The position numbers and the translations under genes were made by a program. The notes under the pieces were generated by a model that worked only from the letters and a program-made list of their open reading frames with translations, was not told where the DNA came from and ran no database searches. Of a stretch of 64,000 nt of DNA, positions 22,653-34,038 are shown piece after piece; position 1 is the stretch's first letter, and each line of letters starts with the position of its first letter. The stretch is from Tetracentron sinense (taxonomy: Eukaryota > Streptophyta > Magnoliopsida > Trochodendrales > Trochodendraceae), in contig CM026559.1 in the NCBI GenBank assembly GCA_015143295.1, forward strand, positions 22,086,826 to 22,150,825, written 5' to 3'.

Positions 22653-24496
22653 TGTCGCAACCCAAAATACCCCCCTAGGAGTTAGGGATACTTTGACTCG
22701 TGACCGTCATATCATACCTCCCATATGATAACATAGGGCACGCATAGAAACCTATCAGAGTACACTAACATACATAGCAGAAATGATTTAAACACATAGC
22801 AGAAGCAACTAACAATAATTTCTCCTATTACTTTGTCCAAGTCTGAACCAACAAAAGTATACACATGTGTAAATATCCAAAAGGGTGGAGTGGACAAGTC
22901 CCATTCTCACATAACAAAATATCAAGACCTTCTGAGTCTGTCAACAAAAGTCAAAATCATGACGTCTATCTAGCGGGCCATCATCCTGGTAGTGGTCCAT
23001 AGAAGGCTCCGGGTCGTAATACTCTTCCTCTACCCAAGGCTCCGTACCGCACAAACCGAAAGGAACCCGGGCACCTGCTGATGATAACAAATATCAGCTG
23101 AGCATTGAATACTCAGCGTATACATACTACTAACAATAAAGTAATAATAGCATAGAGCATGCGAATCATGGAGAATGAAATCCTTAAAACATATCAAAGC
23201 ATGGAAACAGTGAAAGTTAACATATGATGAAATCCAAAACCAAAACCATGTGAGTAATGCGATAATCATAGCCTTGTGAGTTCTTGGAGTTTATAGAAAT
23301 CATAGAGTTCCTTAGAGTTATTTATGATCCACAGAGACATAGAGCAATACCATAGATCAAAACCATAGAGCCAATACCATTGAGATCTTAGAGCAATTTC
23401 ATTTGTGATCCTTAGAGCTTGTGAGACGATCTTAGACATTATCATAGAGTTCTTGTGAGTGTATCATGATCCTTAGAGCTTGTGAACCGATCTTAGATAA
23501 TATCATGGAGTTTCTTAGAATCATTCATAAAAGTCGCTTAATCGAAAACCCTTTTCGTAACTTTGAGAAATCCATGGAAAAACACTGGTTCATGCGAGAC
23601 ATGCGAACATATGAGAGACTAACACATTTAATCACCAAAGACCCTTAGAGACATTTAACCAAACACATAGAGTGCATAATAACACTAGTTTACATCCAAG
23701 TATAAAAACATCTCACATCATAATAATTCAAGAGTTATACTGTAGAATAAGAAGAATCATCATGTGGTAACTAGTAGTATCACAAGATTGGTAGTAGAGT
23801 GTATCTACCTTGATGAAATCAGTGACTTAGATCCCAAACGCTTGGAACATGTGGAAACCTCAAGTTCTTGGTTGAAAACGCGAAAGGAGGGAAGAGACTT
23901 GATCTTCTCTTCAAGCTTTGAGCAAACCCTAGCTTCCTCCTTCTTCTTCCTCTCAAAATCCTCCCAAAACAAGCCTCAAGGGTTTCTGAAACCCTAAGGC
24001 ACAAACCTAGCCTTATATAGGCAAAGGGGTGGTGGCTAAAGACTCAAAAATCCTTAATGAAGAAAATCTGCCTATAACCGATCGATCGGTGGTTAGGACC
24101 GAGCGATCGGTGGCTTACGGAGAGATCGGTGGTTTCAACAGAGCAATCGGTTGAAAACACCCGCTTTGGTATTTTTCCCCATACAAATTAGTTAACCAGT
24201 AGACAGCTACCGAGCGATCAGTAGACGACCGGTCGATCGGTGGTTATCACCAAGCGATCGGTGATCCCCTATTTTGCTGCAAAACCCTGTTTCCACTACT
24301 TGAACCTTCTCCAATCCAATTCTCATGCCTTATATACTCAAAACACACTATTCTAGGCTATGTACAACCATTAACACATGCACACTATATATCCAAACAT
24401 TTTCATTAGCATAAATCCACAAGTTTACAAGACTACACTTGAACACTATTCACACACTATTTACTACTTAGTGAAACGAAAATTTGGGGTTCAACA
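22653..24496 (-). mobile_element. Solo LTR (1,844 bp) in the Copia-1 leader
   Basis: Plus strand TGTCGCAACCC at 22653 to GGGGTTCAACA at 24496, with a perfect 5-bp target duplication GATCT (22648-22652 and 24497-24501). A TATA box on the minus strand, CCTATATAAG (about 24012-24021), gives its orientation. It is homologous to the solo LTR at 57650-59745: both have 'ccaaaatacccccct' at one end, a 'gctgagcat...atactcagcg' block and a TATA-proximal region of GATCGGT repeats. It contains direct sub-repeats around 23400-23530. No internal domain. Confidence 0.9.
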
Positions 24497-24501
24497 GATC
24501 T

Positions 24502-25911
24502 ACTGTCTGATCTATAAGGGATGTTATACTCACACTTTTGCGTTATTGTATGACATCTCTTATTCATGTGCCCACTTACCATGAACCTAATAAACACTTA
24601 ATAAAAGCTCATGCTTTGGCGTTATTGTTCCCACTATTTGCTTATAAAGTTTTCACCGTGTTTTCACATAGTTGAGAGGGATTGGGCCCGGCTTTTGTAT
24701 ATCAGCTTACTCAGACTCCCCACTATAAGAGCACATAATGTATGGTAGAAGATCATAATACCTAGGGACTTATCCCTAGTCTTATATACACATGATATTT
24801 GGGAAATATTTTTTAACAAAATATCACATAAATAATCAGTAGTTAATATCATCACATGATAAACTAAACAAGTAACTTCTCATAAAAATAAAGAAAAAAT
24901 AAAGAACAGTAATATGATTATATGAGATTAATTGATATGGGTTAAACAAAGTAAAATGCATGAATGCAAGAGAATAAGAAATAAAGGCAACTCGCAAACA
25001 GCTTCACAATCCCATCCTATATCATCTCATCAAGATCCTTGTCGCAGCATCCTTCTCCAATGCATGATAAATAAATTAATAGCACTAGGGAAACCAGATT
25101 TTCATTCACCCTTTATCAGGGAAACTGAATGAATCTGACCTTTACAAATTTGCCAAAATCCTACTACATATTTTCCTCTAATATGAATGCATGATAAACA
25201 ATTTATCATAGAACATATATTTGACCCATAACTATAATCTCATACAATTAAATGCAACATGGTTATGACGTTCTTTTTCTGATATTTTAAAAGATTAAAA
25301 GAATGATAAAAATCATCATTTAGCTCGTTAAATCTATATCTCATATAGATCAAACAGGAAAATAATAAAACCATTATATTTTGCTACAAAAAATTCTAAT
25401 AAAAATTATTTTTAAAATACAGATAGGATTTTCTTAAATCTCTATGATCTTTTATTCTTTTCTTGAATGTAAGATCATTTCATAAAGATTGGTTCTACTA
25501 TTATTCAAGATTGGTTCTGCTATTATTCAAGATTAAAATAAAAATTCAAGAGAAGGAAAAATCCTAAACATGATTTCATCACAATATAGGGTTTTAAAAC
25601 TTTTCGAATAAAATCTATTTATTAGAAAAACATTCATCAATGAGCAAATCATTCAAAAGGTTTTAATAATAAAATTATTTTTTTTGAAAATTAATTAAAA
25701 CTCATATAAAGCTAGTTTTTTTTAAATTATTTAATTATTATTATTATCAAATTTCATTTGATAAATAATATATAAATAATTATTTATTTATTCATCTCAT
25801 AAACAAATAAAAGGAAAACTACGAGCTTAAATAAATAAACAAAATTCATCTCATGAATTATTTTACTTTTTTAATTATCCTTTAAAACCGAAAAATTTAC
25901 TCCTTGACAAT
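24502..25911 (-). other. Leader of Copia-1 (continued), AT-rich
   Basis: Non-coding AT-rich sequence between the solo LTR and the primer site, with runs such as 25670-25800. No ORF of note and no known motif. Together with 22403-22647 it forms an unusually long leader of about 1.65 kb. Confidence 0.5.
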
Positions 25912-25913
25912 GA

Positions 25914-25925
25914 GCTCTGATACCA
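25914..25925 (-). other. Primer-binding site of Copia-1
   Basis: Minus strand TGGTATCAGAGC, two bases after the end of the 5' LTR. This is the standard copia primer site pairing with initiator tRNA-Met. Confidence 0.9.
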
Positions 25926-27269
25926 CTTGAAGGAAATCTAGATAAAAAAATATGCGGAAAACTGGATCCCGAAGATCTTTACACCATAAAAAACAAATAA
26001 TATTAACTACATGTTAGAAGATTACCTTGGTGAATGATGTTCACCGGTGAAGCACAAAAACAATGAAGCTTCAGAACTCTTTGTAAAGATTTCTCGAAGA
26101 ATTATCTCAAGCTCGATTCTCACTCTTCGCTATCTCCGTGAAGCTTTCGAATCCTTCCTTGGCTTTAGAAGAACAAAAATAATCCTTAAAAATTAATCCT
26201 TGGATCAAAAGTAGACGAAGAAGATTATGGAGTATACTTCCTATCTCACAAAATACTCAGGGTTCAAAACCCTAGCCTTCAAAAATCCTTTGGGCTCTCC
26301 CTTGTAGCTCACGAAATCCTTGAGGATGTTCTCCCTTGGCTCACGAAATTTTGAGGAGAGGAATTCTCTCTCTCTCTCTCTCATGGTTTTGGGTTGAATA
26401 AAATAATGAATGAATCTCCCATACGGTTTGGGTGTCAGGTATATATAGATGTGGATAGATATGGATCTTATCCATATCTTTAATCATTATCCTATAATGA
26501 AAGTTATCCCTAAGAGTTTCTAATTAATGATAACTCTTATCATTAATAAACTCCTAGTTTATCCATAATAAGTTAGTTATAACAAACCTTCTAATTTAGG
26601 ATTCATTTTCCTAAAAGGACTCATTAATTAATGGGATATAACTAACTCCCTAAATTATAGGGATTCTAACCAACTCCCTAATTAATAGGGATTGTAACCA
26701 ACTCCCTAAAATTAGGGATTCTAATCAAATTAGAAACCCCACATGAAGTGGGCGTGAGAGAGAGAGAGGCTTGAGCTACTTGTAGGGATAAGGTTCATCC
26801 TTATCTCTTTGTTTCTTGTCTTCCAAGTAAGGTTTCTAATCTCATTAGTTAAGGACTAATTAATTAATAATTATCTACTAACCAAAAATTCCTTAAACAT
26901 AGGGAACATAGAAGTAGGCGCCACCTTGAGGTTGTATCCCATGGGCTTGGGCCCACCAATAAGGTTCATCTTATATGAGCTTTTATGAATATGGGTCAAA
27001 CTCATATTCACTTATATTTGGTTGATTAAATAATAATAATTAGGGTAAATTACACTCACCTCCCCTGAGGTTAGGTGTAATTTCAGTAACCTCCCCTCTT
27101 GTTTCTGAAATTACACTGACCTCCTCTGTCAGACTCATCTTATTAACTCTGTTAACTAATTATATTATTTTCCAAGTTTACCCTTATTACTTAGAGGAAA
27201 CACGTAAGCAAGCTTAGTTAGTTTGAAAACTCAACAAAAAAAACACATAAACATCCCAAGTCGCACATG

Positions 27270-28360
27270 TCCCTTTTAATACCAATTAACTATGATTAAG
27301 ATTAACTCACCCTTAGGGTTTATTCATCTAACCTTAGTTTTTAGAGAAAAAATAACCTTAGGTTGATTATGCTTAACCACAATTAAAGGGGGCTCTACAA
27401 GCCGCCATGTCTCCCTTTTAACATCCATTAACTGTGGTTAAGACTCACTCACCCCTAGGATTCATCAATCTAACCTTGGTTTTAAGAAAAAAATATATAT
27501 TAATCCTAGGTTAATTATGTTTAACCACGGTTAAAGAATCTCTACAAGCCGCTACTTGTCCTTTTTAACACCTACTAACTATGGTTAAGATTCACTCACA
27601 CCAAAGGTTCATCCATCCAACATTGGTTCTTAGAAAGAAAAAAAAACCTTTTGTTGATTATGCTTAACCACAATTAAAGGGGCTCTACAAGCCACCACGT
27701 GTCTCCTTTAACACCCACTAACTATGGTTAAGATTCACTCACCTCTAGGATTCATCCATCTAACCTTGGTTTTTAGAAAAAAAAAATACTTAGGTCGATT
27801 ATGCTTAATCACAATTAAAGGGGGTTCTACAAGCTGCCATGTGTTCCCTTTAACACCCACTAATTGTGGTTAAGATTCACTCACCCCTAGGATTTATCCA
27901 TCTAACCTTAGTTTTAAGAAAAAATAAAAAATATTAACCTTAGGTTAATTATATTTAACCCCAATTAAAGTGTCTCTATAAGCCACCACATGTCTCTTTT
28001 AATACCCACTAACTATGGTTAAGATTCACTTACCCCTAGAGTTCAAAGGGGTGGACTAGTGGTTCCTGGCCCTCTCCCCAAGTAGGAGACCTTGGGTTCC
28101 ATTTCTCACTCCCCCTTTGGGGCCAGCCCCACACGGACCCGGACTTACCTAGTGTGGTGGGTTGTGGGTTCACGTCACACCCTCGAGGACTAGTCCTAAC
28201 CCATTGGGGACACCCCGAGTTCCCAAAAAAAAACATTGGTTTTTAGAAAAAGAAATATATATATACCTTAAGTTGATACTATTAACCTTGGTTTTGGAAA
28301 TATATATTAACTTTAAGTTGATACTACTAACCTTGGTTACTAAACCCAATTATCACTTAT
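27270..28360. repeat. Tandem array of about 145-bp units inside the MITE
   Basis: About six diverged units, each with 'ttaaccacaattaaag', 'tctacaagcc', 'aactatggttaagattcactcacccctagg' (split here over separate motifs) and 'catctaaccttggttttta'. Unit starts recur about every 140-150 bases (27412, 27560, 27700, 27847, 27998). The same sequence forms dispersed foldback repeats at 48760-48895, 55735-55985, 62125-62210 and 62862-64000. Confidence 0.75.
28045..28233 (+). mobile_element. tRNA-derived SINE, copy 2
   Basis: Starts AAAGGGGTGGACTAGTGGTT and ends in nine A residues. Box A-like GGTGGACTAGTGG and box B-like GGGTTCCATTTC are better preserved than in copy 1 at 13585-13774, and the two align over their whole length. 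It lies inside one unit of the MITE array. No clear target duplication; a few bases of the unit seem to be missing. Confidence 0.75.
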
Positions 28361-29829
28361 TTTATTGTATTAGTTGACTTTGTAAAGGGTAATTTAGACA
28401 TTTTAAAATGTTTAAATGATGACATCATCAAATTCCATCCATAAGAGTATCGACCAACTAATAGAAGGGGGTATCTGTTACAAAAATCAAAGTTGAGGGG
28501 AGGTTAGTATAATTTCATAAACAAGAGGGGAGGTTTCTGAAATTTCACCAAACCTCAGGGGAGGTGAGGGCAATTTACCCTAATTATTATTATCCTCTAA
28601 TTTAGATTAATATTTAATCTAAACTATATATTAACATTTAATATATTTTATTATAGATTAACATTTAATCTATTATATTTAAGATTAACATTTAATCTAT
28701 TAAATATAGATTAACATTTAATCTATTATTACGAGCTTGTATTTCTTTTATGAGCATCTCCACAAATTGCTCTGAGACATTCTAAACTTGGCTTACCAGG
28801 TGTTATCCAATTGACCCTTTAATAGGAATAACACCAGAATTGCAAGTGAAGTGAGATATCTATGTTGCAATTGAATCTCAGTGTAAGAACATAAACCAAT
28901 AATGGATCCCGCCACATGAACAAATACATTCAATTGATCCTTCCAATAACATTATCCCTAATAGGCTTTTGAGATTAATATACTATCTAACTCATAGCCT
29001 ATTGTAGATCATCCGGGTTTCCAAGACATTTGATTAGGCCATAAGAAACTATTTCTCATGTAAAACATTTTGAGAAAAACTTTTATTAAGTATAATATAT
29101 TTTATTAAAAATATATTTCAAACTTATTCGATTTCAAAATCACCTGTGTAGGATTTAAGCTTAATGTACTGTCTTACCCGGAACTTGGATAATCTCTCAA
29201 TTTAATGAGCATGAATTTCTTGTTTGAAATTCATAATGACTCGAACAGCTTTCTGATTATCCAACTGTCACTGTATCGTAGCCCCTTAGGTAAAGAATAC
29301 TTAGGTGCAATCAAAACAATCAGATGACTGCTCAGTTATAAATGAACTCATCAGATCTAAGGATCATCAAAATTGTTCAATGTGAATGAGAGACCAACTA
29401 TCTGATAGTATGTTTATGCAAGAGATCTCTCATTGATTGCAATCAATCATTGTACAATTAAGCACTCATATGCCGATGTGTAGTCTCCACTACAATAGCT
29501 CAAGATAAAACTACATCTCAACCATTGAGAACTTCTAACCATTGTGGCAGCCATATAAGTGAAGTGCCCAGCTTCACCCATAGGTATGACTCTATATGGT
29601 ATAAGGAATTGGAAAGCAATATCTACCTGTGTCAGTCCATAACCAATCACATAACTTTCTTACAATATATCCTTGGGACCTTGTTCGATTTCTCATATCG
29701 TATAGATCATCTCATGATCTTGGTCAATTACCCATAATGAATTCACAATGGATAAAGAAGATGTCTTTACTAATCTAATCAATAAGAATCTTACAATCTA
29801 AATGACTTTTCAGGGCATAATGTCTAACA

Positions 29830-31111
29830 CTTTTATAACTGTGGACTAGGTCCAATAGGACTAGTCTTTGGCTAGCCCGTGGACTGACTTGTAAAGTATG
29901 TCTGCAAGGGTTGGCCTTTGGCCAGCCCGCATGACTGACTTATAAAGTCTGTCCGTGGGAACTATTTATAGGTCTGCCCGCTGACTAACTCATGGAGTCA
30001 GTCCGCGAGGATTTGTTTAACCGGGTCTGTCTATAGAGACAGACCAAAGACATGCGAGGGCTTGGGCTTGATGTGGTGTACATACTGCTCCTTTGATTTG
30101 ATGTAAAGCGGCGCACTGAACTTGGTGAACACTTACTCAATCTGGTGTCGTAATTATGCTGGCCACAGGGACGGTACCTCCAGGCACTATCGACTCTTCT
30201 GGATGCGTTGTTGAAGCTAAAACATAATTAACATTTTATATTTGGTCATTCCACCCCTCTTGCGGACCCTTGCTTCCCCGGCATGTGATTATTTTATGAT
30301 ACATTAATTAAAGTAGGCTAAGGTCTCAAGCAAAATCCTTAACAAATGGGTCTTTGCACCTTGAGAGGATTAAAAAGGTCAAGTACCTTAACTGTGCAAC
30401 TCTGTAATAAGCACTTGTTATCTGTGGGTCATAGAACCTCAAACATGTGTGCGAAACACCATCAACAAGCTACATTGGCTTGGTAAATTACCAGTCGACT
30501 GTGAGTTATTGCACCTCAAGACATGGTGATGCTTGTCAACTGCGAGTTATGACACCTCATGACATGGTAAATATTTGGGGAATAAAATGAGATTTGTGGT
30601 TTGGTGGACATAGATGATTTCTATCAAAGGCAGACATATTTGCTCTTGCACGTCCAACAGTGAGACTGTAGAGCAGGGTGCCACCCGCGTCAGCCCACTT
30701 AGTGTATGAGAAAGAGTAAACATCGTCATGGGCACTCGAGATAGCGACGTGAGATATGCAAGATAGATAAGTTTTACACCCGAGGTATCCAGATTTGATA
30801 ACATTAATTAGTTAGATAATGCTTATCATTTTCAAGTATGAAGTGGTTTTGCCAAGTCTATAAATAGGGAACACTCCCTATGGAAAAAGCAGCACAATAC
30901 TAGACTGAGATTCCGAACCAGGAACTCATCTTCTCGAACTCACCCTCCAATCGTGCTAAGACTGCTCTCGGTAATCTTCTCTCCTAAGTGTGCTCTACTG
31001 TCCCCCATGCATACATATCATCATTCTGCATCCCTGTTATCTGAGCTCGATGTAAAAATAAGATGATTCCAGTCTTTTTCGTTCGAATCGCCAACCTTGG
31101 CATTCTCCAGC
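29830..31111. other. Unclassified retroelement sequence between Copia-1 and a gypsy 3' LTR
   Basis: No coding region is recognisable. It contains three tandem units of about 50 bp starting near 29882, 29933 and 29982 (each with GACTGACTT or a variant and 'gtctgtccg'). It also has a repeat of 'gcacctcaagacatgg' (30510 and 30550) and a plus-strand TATA box CTATAAATAG at 30858-30867 with a leader-like stretch after it. The left part may be the rest of Gypsy-2's LTR; the right part is internal sequence of the element whose 3' LTR begins at 31125. Confidence 0.4.
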
Positions 31112-31124
31112 AAAGAGGGGCAGC
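31112..31124 (+). other. Polypurine tract before gypsy 3' LTR
   Basis: AAAGAGGGGCAGC directly before TATAAGCACCC. This marks 31125 as the start of a 3' LTR, not of a solo LTR. Confidence 0.7.
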
Positions 31125-33596
31125 TATAAGCACCCGATTTTTACACCCCATCCTAACCGCAGTTAAAATCTTTTAACTGTGGTTACACCCTGCCAAATCC
31201 CTCACAACCTAGGTAAGCCTCTAGTCAAATCCTAGAAAACCCTCAACCAAACCCTATACCCTTAGGACTAAACCCTAGATGAACTCTAGGTGAACCGTAG
31301 GTGAACCCTATTTAAATCCTAGGATTCAAAACCTTGTCAAAACCCTTAGCATTAGGTAACCCTAGCATAACCCTAGCTAAGCCCATGGCCTATAGGCCCA
31401 AACCCTTTAATCCAAGCCCACAAGGCCCAAAAACATCTTAGGAAACCCCCCTATACCCGAGTGTGTGCAGGGCCCAGCCCATTAAAAATAGATCTCAGAA
31501 TGTCGGTAGAACTTCTACCTACATTTCTTTTTGGCCTGGTTTCCTGTTGTCGGTAGAACTTCTACCGACAACTGTGAGTTCCAAGTTTGTAGGCACCAAC
31601 ACCCCTGTACACTCTACCTTCACCTCTAACTCTCCCTTCTTAGCCCTCACACGACCTCCCCTTGGTCCAACCACCTCCTCTCCCTTCTTCCTAATCCCTC
31701 ATAGGTCCTTAGATCCTTCCCTATAAATTCAAACCCACCTCCCGTTCAAAACGGTCTGCAAAATCCTAAGAGGAGAACCCCTGTTCCGAAATCCCCTCTC
31801 TCGGCCCTCTAATTCCTTGGTTCGGATCTAAGGACCACCTTGGACCTATCCCTAGCTACCCTGTAGCTGTAGACTATCACCGGCGCACCACCACCTTACA
31901 CAGGCAGGCCTCTATTTGGCAGAAAACAGAGCACTGGGTAGGGACACCCCTACCCATTTCCTCTTTGCTTTAACAATCATGTGAGCCCTTGGTCATCTCT
32001 AGGGGACGTTTTTCAGTGTTTTTGTTATTGCTTAGTAGGAATACAGACCCACACAGGGTGTTCACCCACCTAAACCATAGGTGTGGTGAACCCCTTCGGG
32101 TATAGCACCTCCATCAAGGCTTGACAGCCATTACAGAACCTTCTGGAGGTCCCTCGTATCATGAGGGAACCCCTAGTGACCTCTGTGCACAGCCCTAGTG
32201 GCCACGAGTTCGGTTTTCAGAAAAACCCAGGATGGCGGTACTCTCAGTACCGCCATTCCTAAAGTGGACTCTTTCCCTTTCTGTCGGTGATCCCTTTATC
32301 GACATATTATTTGTGAATAATTTATAGAACGTCGGTAAAAGGATTACCGACATTCTGTTTCTCACCTGTTTTGGTATGGTCAGCAATACCTCTACCAACG
32401 ATATGCACTGTCAGGCACAGTACCTTTGCAGCTTTATGGGGCCCACTCCAGGCATCCCCTGGGCCCCACACCAAACTCATAACATCCCCAGGAGTCCCCC
32501 CTACACTCCCATGCCTTTGGTTCACCTCAAGTTACCCGTTAACCCTAGTTAACTTTGGCAAAAACACAGTCTTAAAACACTGTCCATAATGTAGGTAATT
32601 GCATTACCGACATTAAACTTTGTTTTATTTCTGGGCTTTTGCAGGGGCCCAGGCCTGGTAGGAGGCCACTTTAGGCCCTGCCTAGCCCCTGGGCCCACCT
32701 TGGACTATACTAGACCTTTAACCGTGGTTAAATCCACCTCCGGTTAACATTTAACCACGGTTAAGCACCTCTTAACCCCATAAACTTTGGGAAATTAAAC
32801 GGACATTCCTAAAAATATCATCGGACCATAATCCTGACTTTGGCCCTCTTCCTAACCCTGGTTAGCAACCCTAACCACAGTTAGACCCCCTTAACTGCGA
32901 TTAGCAACTCTAATCGTAGTTAATTTCGGTTTATAGCCTATCGGACCTAAAAATCAGGTCTATCGGACTTACCTCGGCTTACCGGGCCCCGCCTTAGCCT
33001 ACCGGGCTACAACTCACTCACCCTTTACTATGGTTAGCAACCCTAATTGCAGTTAGTTCGGCCTAATCCCGGTTAGCAATCCTAACCCGGGCCAGACTCC
33101 TTCCTAGTCTTCCTGACTACCCCCTAAGCCTATCGGGCTTACATACCATGCACTTGACCCTCCTCGGTCAACCAACCCTAGTCTACCGGACTAGTCTATG
33201 TTAGCCACCCTTGGTGCACACACACACGCCCTTAGCCTCGGCATGCCAGAACTACGCTCGGTCTTATCTCACCCTGTGAGTACGTAGGCAGCCCAACACG
33301 GGCCCGACCCCAGTTAGCTTTTCCTTTCTTGAATTAATGTTCACTTAAACACTTCGGCATTCTAAACAAGATTAACTTTATTTGGCTTAAACCCGGGGAG
33401 TACGGAACCATTGTAAGACGGAAGCCTCGGGGTGCCTAACACCTTCCCCGAACTTAACCGAACCCCTTACCCAAATCTCTCTCGTGGACCAAGACCTTAT
33501 CCTAAACCTGAGGACTTATCCCTTCTGAATGAATAGGTGGCGACTCTCAAAAACCCGTGAGACACAAACATGGGGAGTGAATTTCCCGCGCTCACA
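31125..33596 (+). repeat. Gypsy 3' LTR (2.47 kb), same family as Gypsy-1, opposite orientation
   Basis: Begins TATAAGCACCCGATTTTTAC (TG mutated to TA) and ends ...CGCGCTCACA at 33596. TATA box at 31722-31728. Near the end are 'ggggtgcctaacaccttcc' and GGTGGCGACTC, as in the Gypsy-1 LTR. It carries a series of short hairpins (for example 31546-31572, arms of 12 bp) and several TAACC-GG-TTA palindromes. The body of its element is missing: Copia-1 and unclassified DNA lie upstream. Confidence 0.85.
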
Positions 33597-34038
33597 AGTA
33601 TAACCCCCTAACCTAATAGTACTCTACAACTAAACCGTCTCCTATTAATTAGCTTTAAAGGTAACATAATAATTGGAGAGAAAATTTCCATCAATGTCAC
33701 CTACCCCTCTTTCCCTCATTATAATAGTAGAGATTATGTATGATATTAAAGATATTTAGGACTTTGAATTGGTGGTTTCACTTTTAAAAAGACAATATTT
33801 GAGCAAATGTGAAATTGGTGAATTACTGTATCGCTCCTTATAGTGATGATTCACATATTGATCATCAGTGATGCCTCATAAGTCCTTAACGAGATCCACG
33901 AGTTCAAGAAGATGCACTCGAATCCTTACATTTGATGCTTGTTCTTTGACAAAAAGCACTAGGTCCAGTGAATGGCCTTTGTCATTCAAAAACCCTCCAT
34001 CACCAGTTAGTCCTTGGTCTCTCTTAGTTCTTCCCTAT
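33597..34038. other. Unrecognised sequence
   Basis: No ORF, repeat or motif that I can identify. It is continuous with 42834 onward once the solo LTR at 34044-42828 is removed. Confidence 0.5.

Larger units (their letters stand above)
27042..28581. mobile_element. Long-TIR MITE (about 1.54 kb) with an internal tandem array
   Basis: Ends AGGGTAAATTACACTCACCT and, reversed, AGGGTAAATTGCCCTCACCT; the similarity continues for over 80 bases at each end ('ctcccctgaggtt', 'aacctcccctcttgtttctga'). The empty site is visible in the other LTR at about 17532-17556, so insertion is certain. The flanks are AAT/ATT repeats, so the target duplication (perhaps 9 bp) cannot be fixed. Long TIRs suggest a Mutator-like MITE. 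There is no transposase. Confidence 0.75.
14394..29829 (-). mobile_element. Copia-1: full-length but decayed and multiply invaded Ty1/copia element
   Basis: Reading from 29829 downward on the minus strand: 5' LTR (29829-25928), initiator-Met-type primer site, leader, gag, integrase, reverse transcriptase and RNase H, polypurine tract, 3' LTR (18736-14394). The LTR starts TGTTAGACATTATGCCCTG (5' copy) and TGTTAAACATTATGCCCTG (3' copy). The 3' LTR lacks the last 100 bases or so found in the 5' LTR, so the left target duplication is lost; the right flank is CTTTT at 29830. Four later insertions are nested in it. All ORFs have stops or frame breaks. Confidence 0.9.
25928..29829 (-). repeat. 5' LTR of Copia-1, interrupted by a MITE
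   Basis: Minus strand TGTTAGACATTATGCCCTG at 29829 to ...GATTTCCTTCA at 25928. TATA box TATATATAG at 26440-26448. Excluding the 27042-28581 insertion it is about 2.36 kb, matching the 3' LTR. Confidence 0.9.

Noticed and set aside
27270..28360. CRISPR-like appearance of regularly spaced repeats
   Set aside because: Units are 145 bp, contiguous and diverged, with no short identical repeat and unique spacers, in plant DNA.
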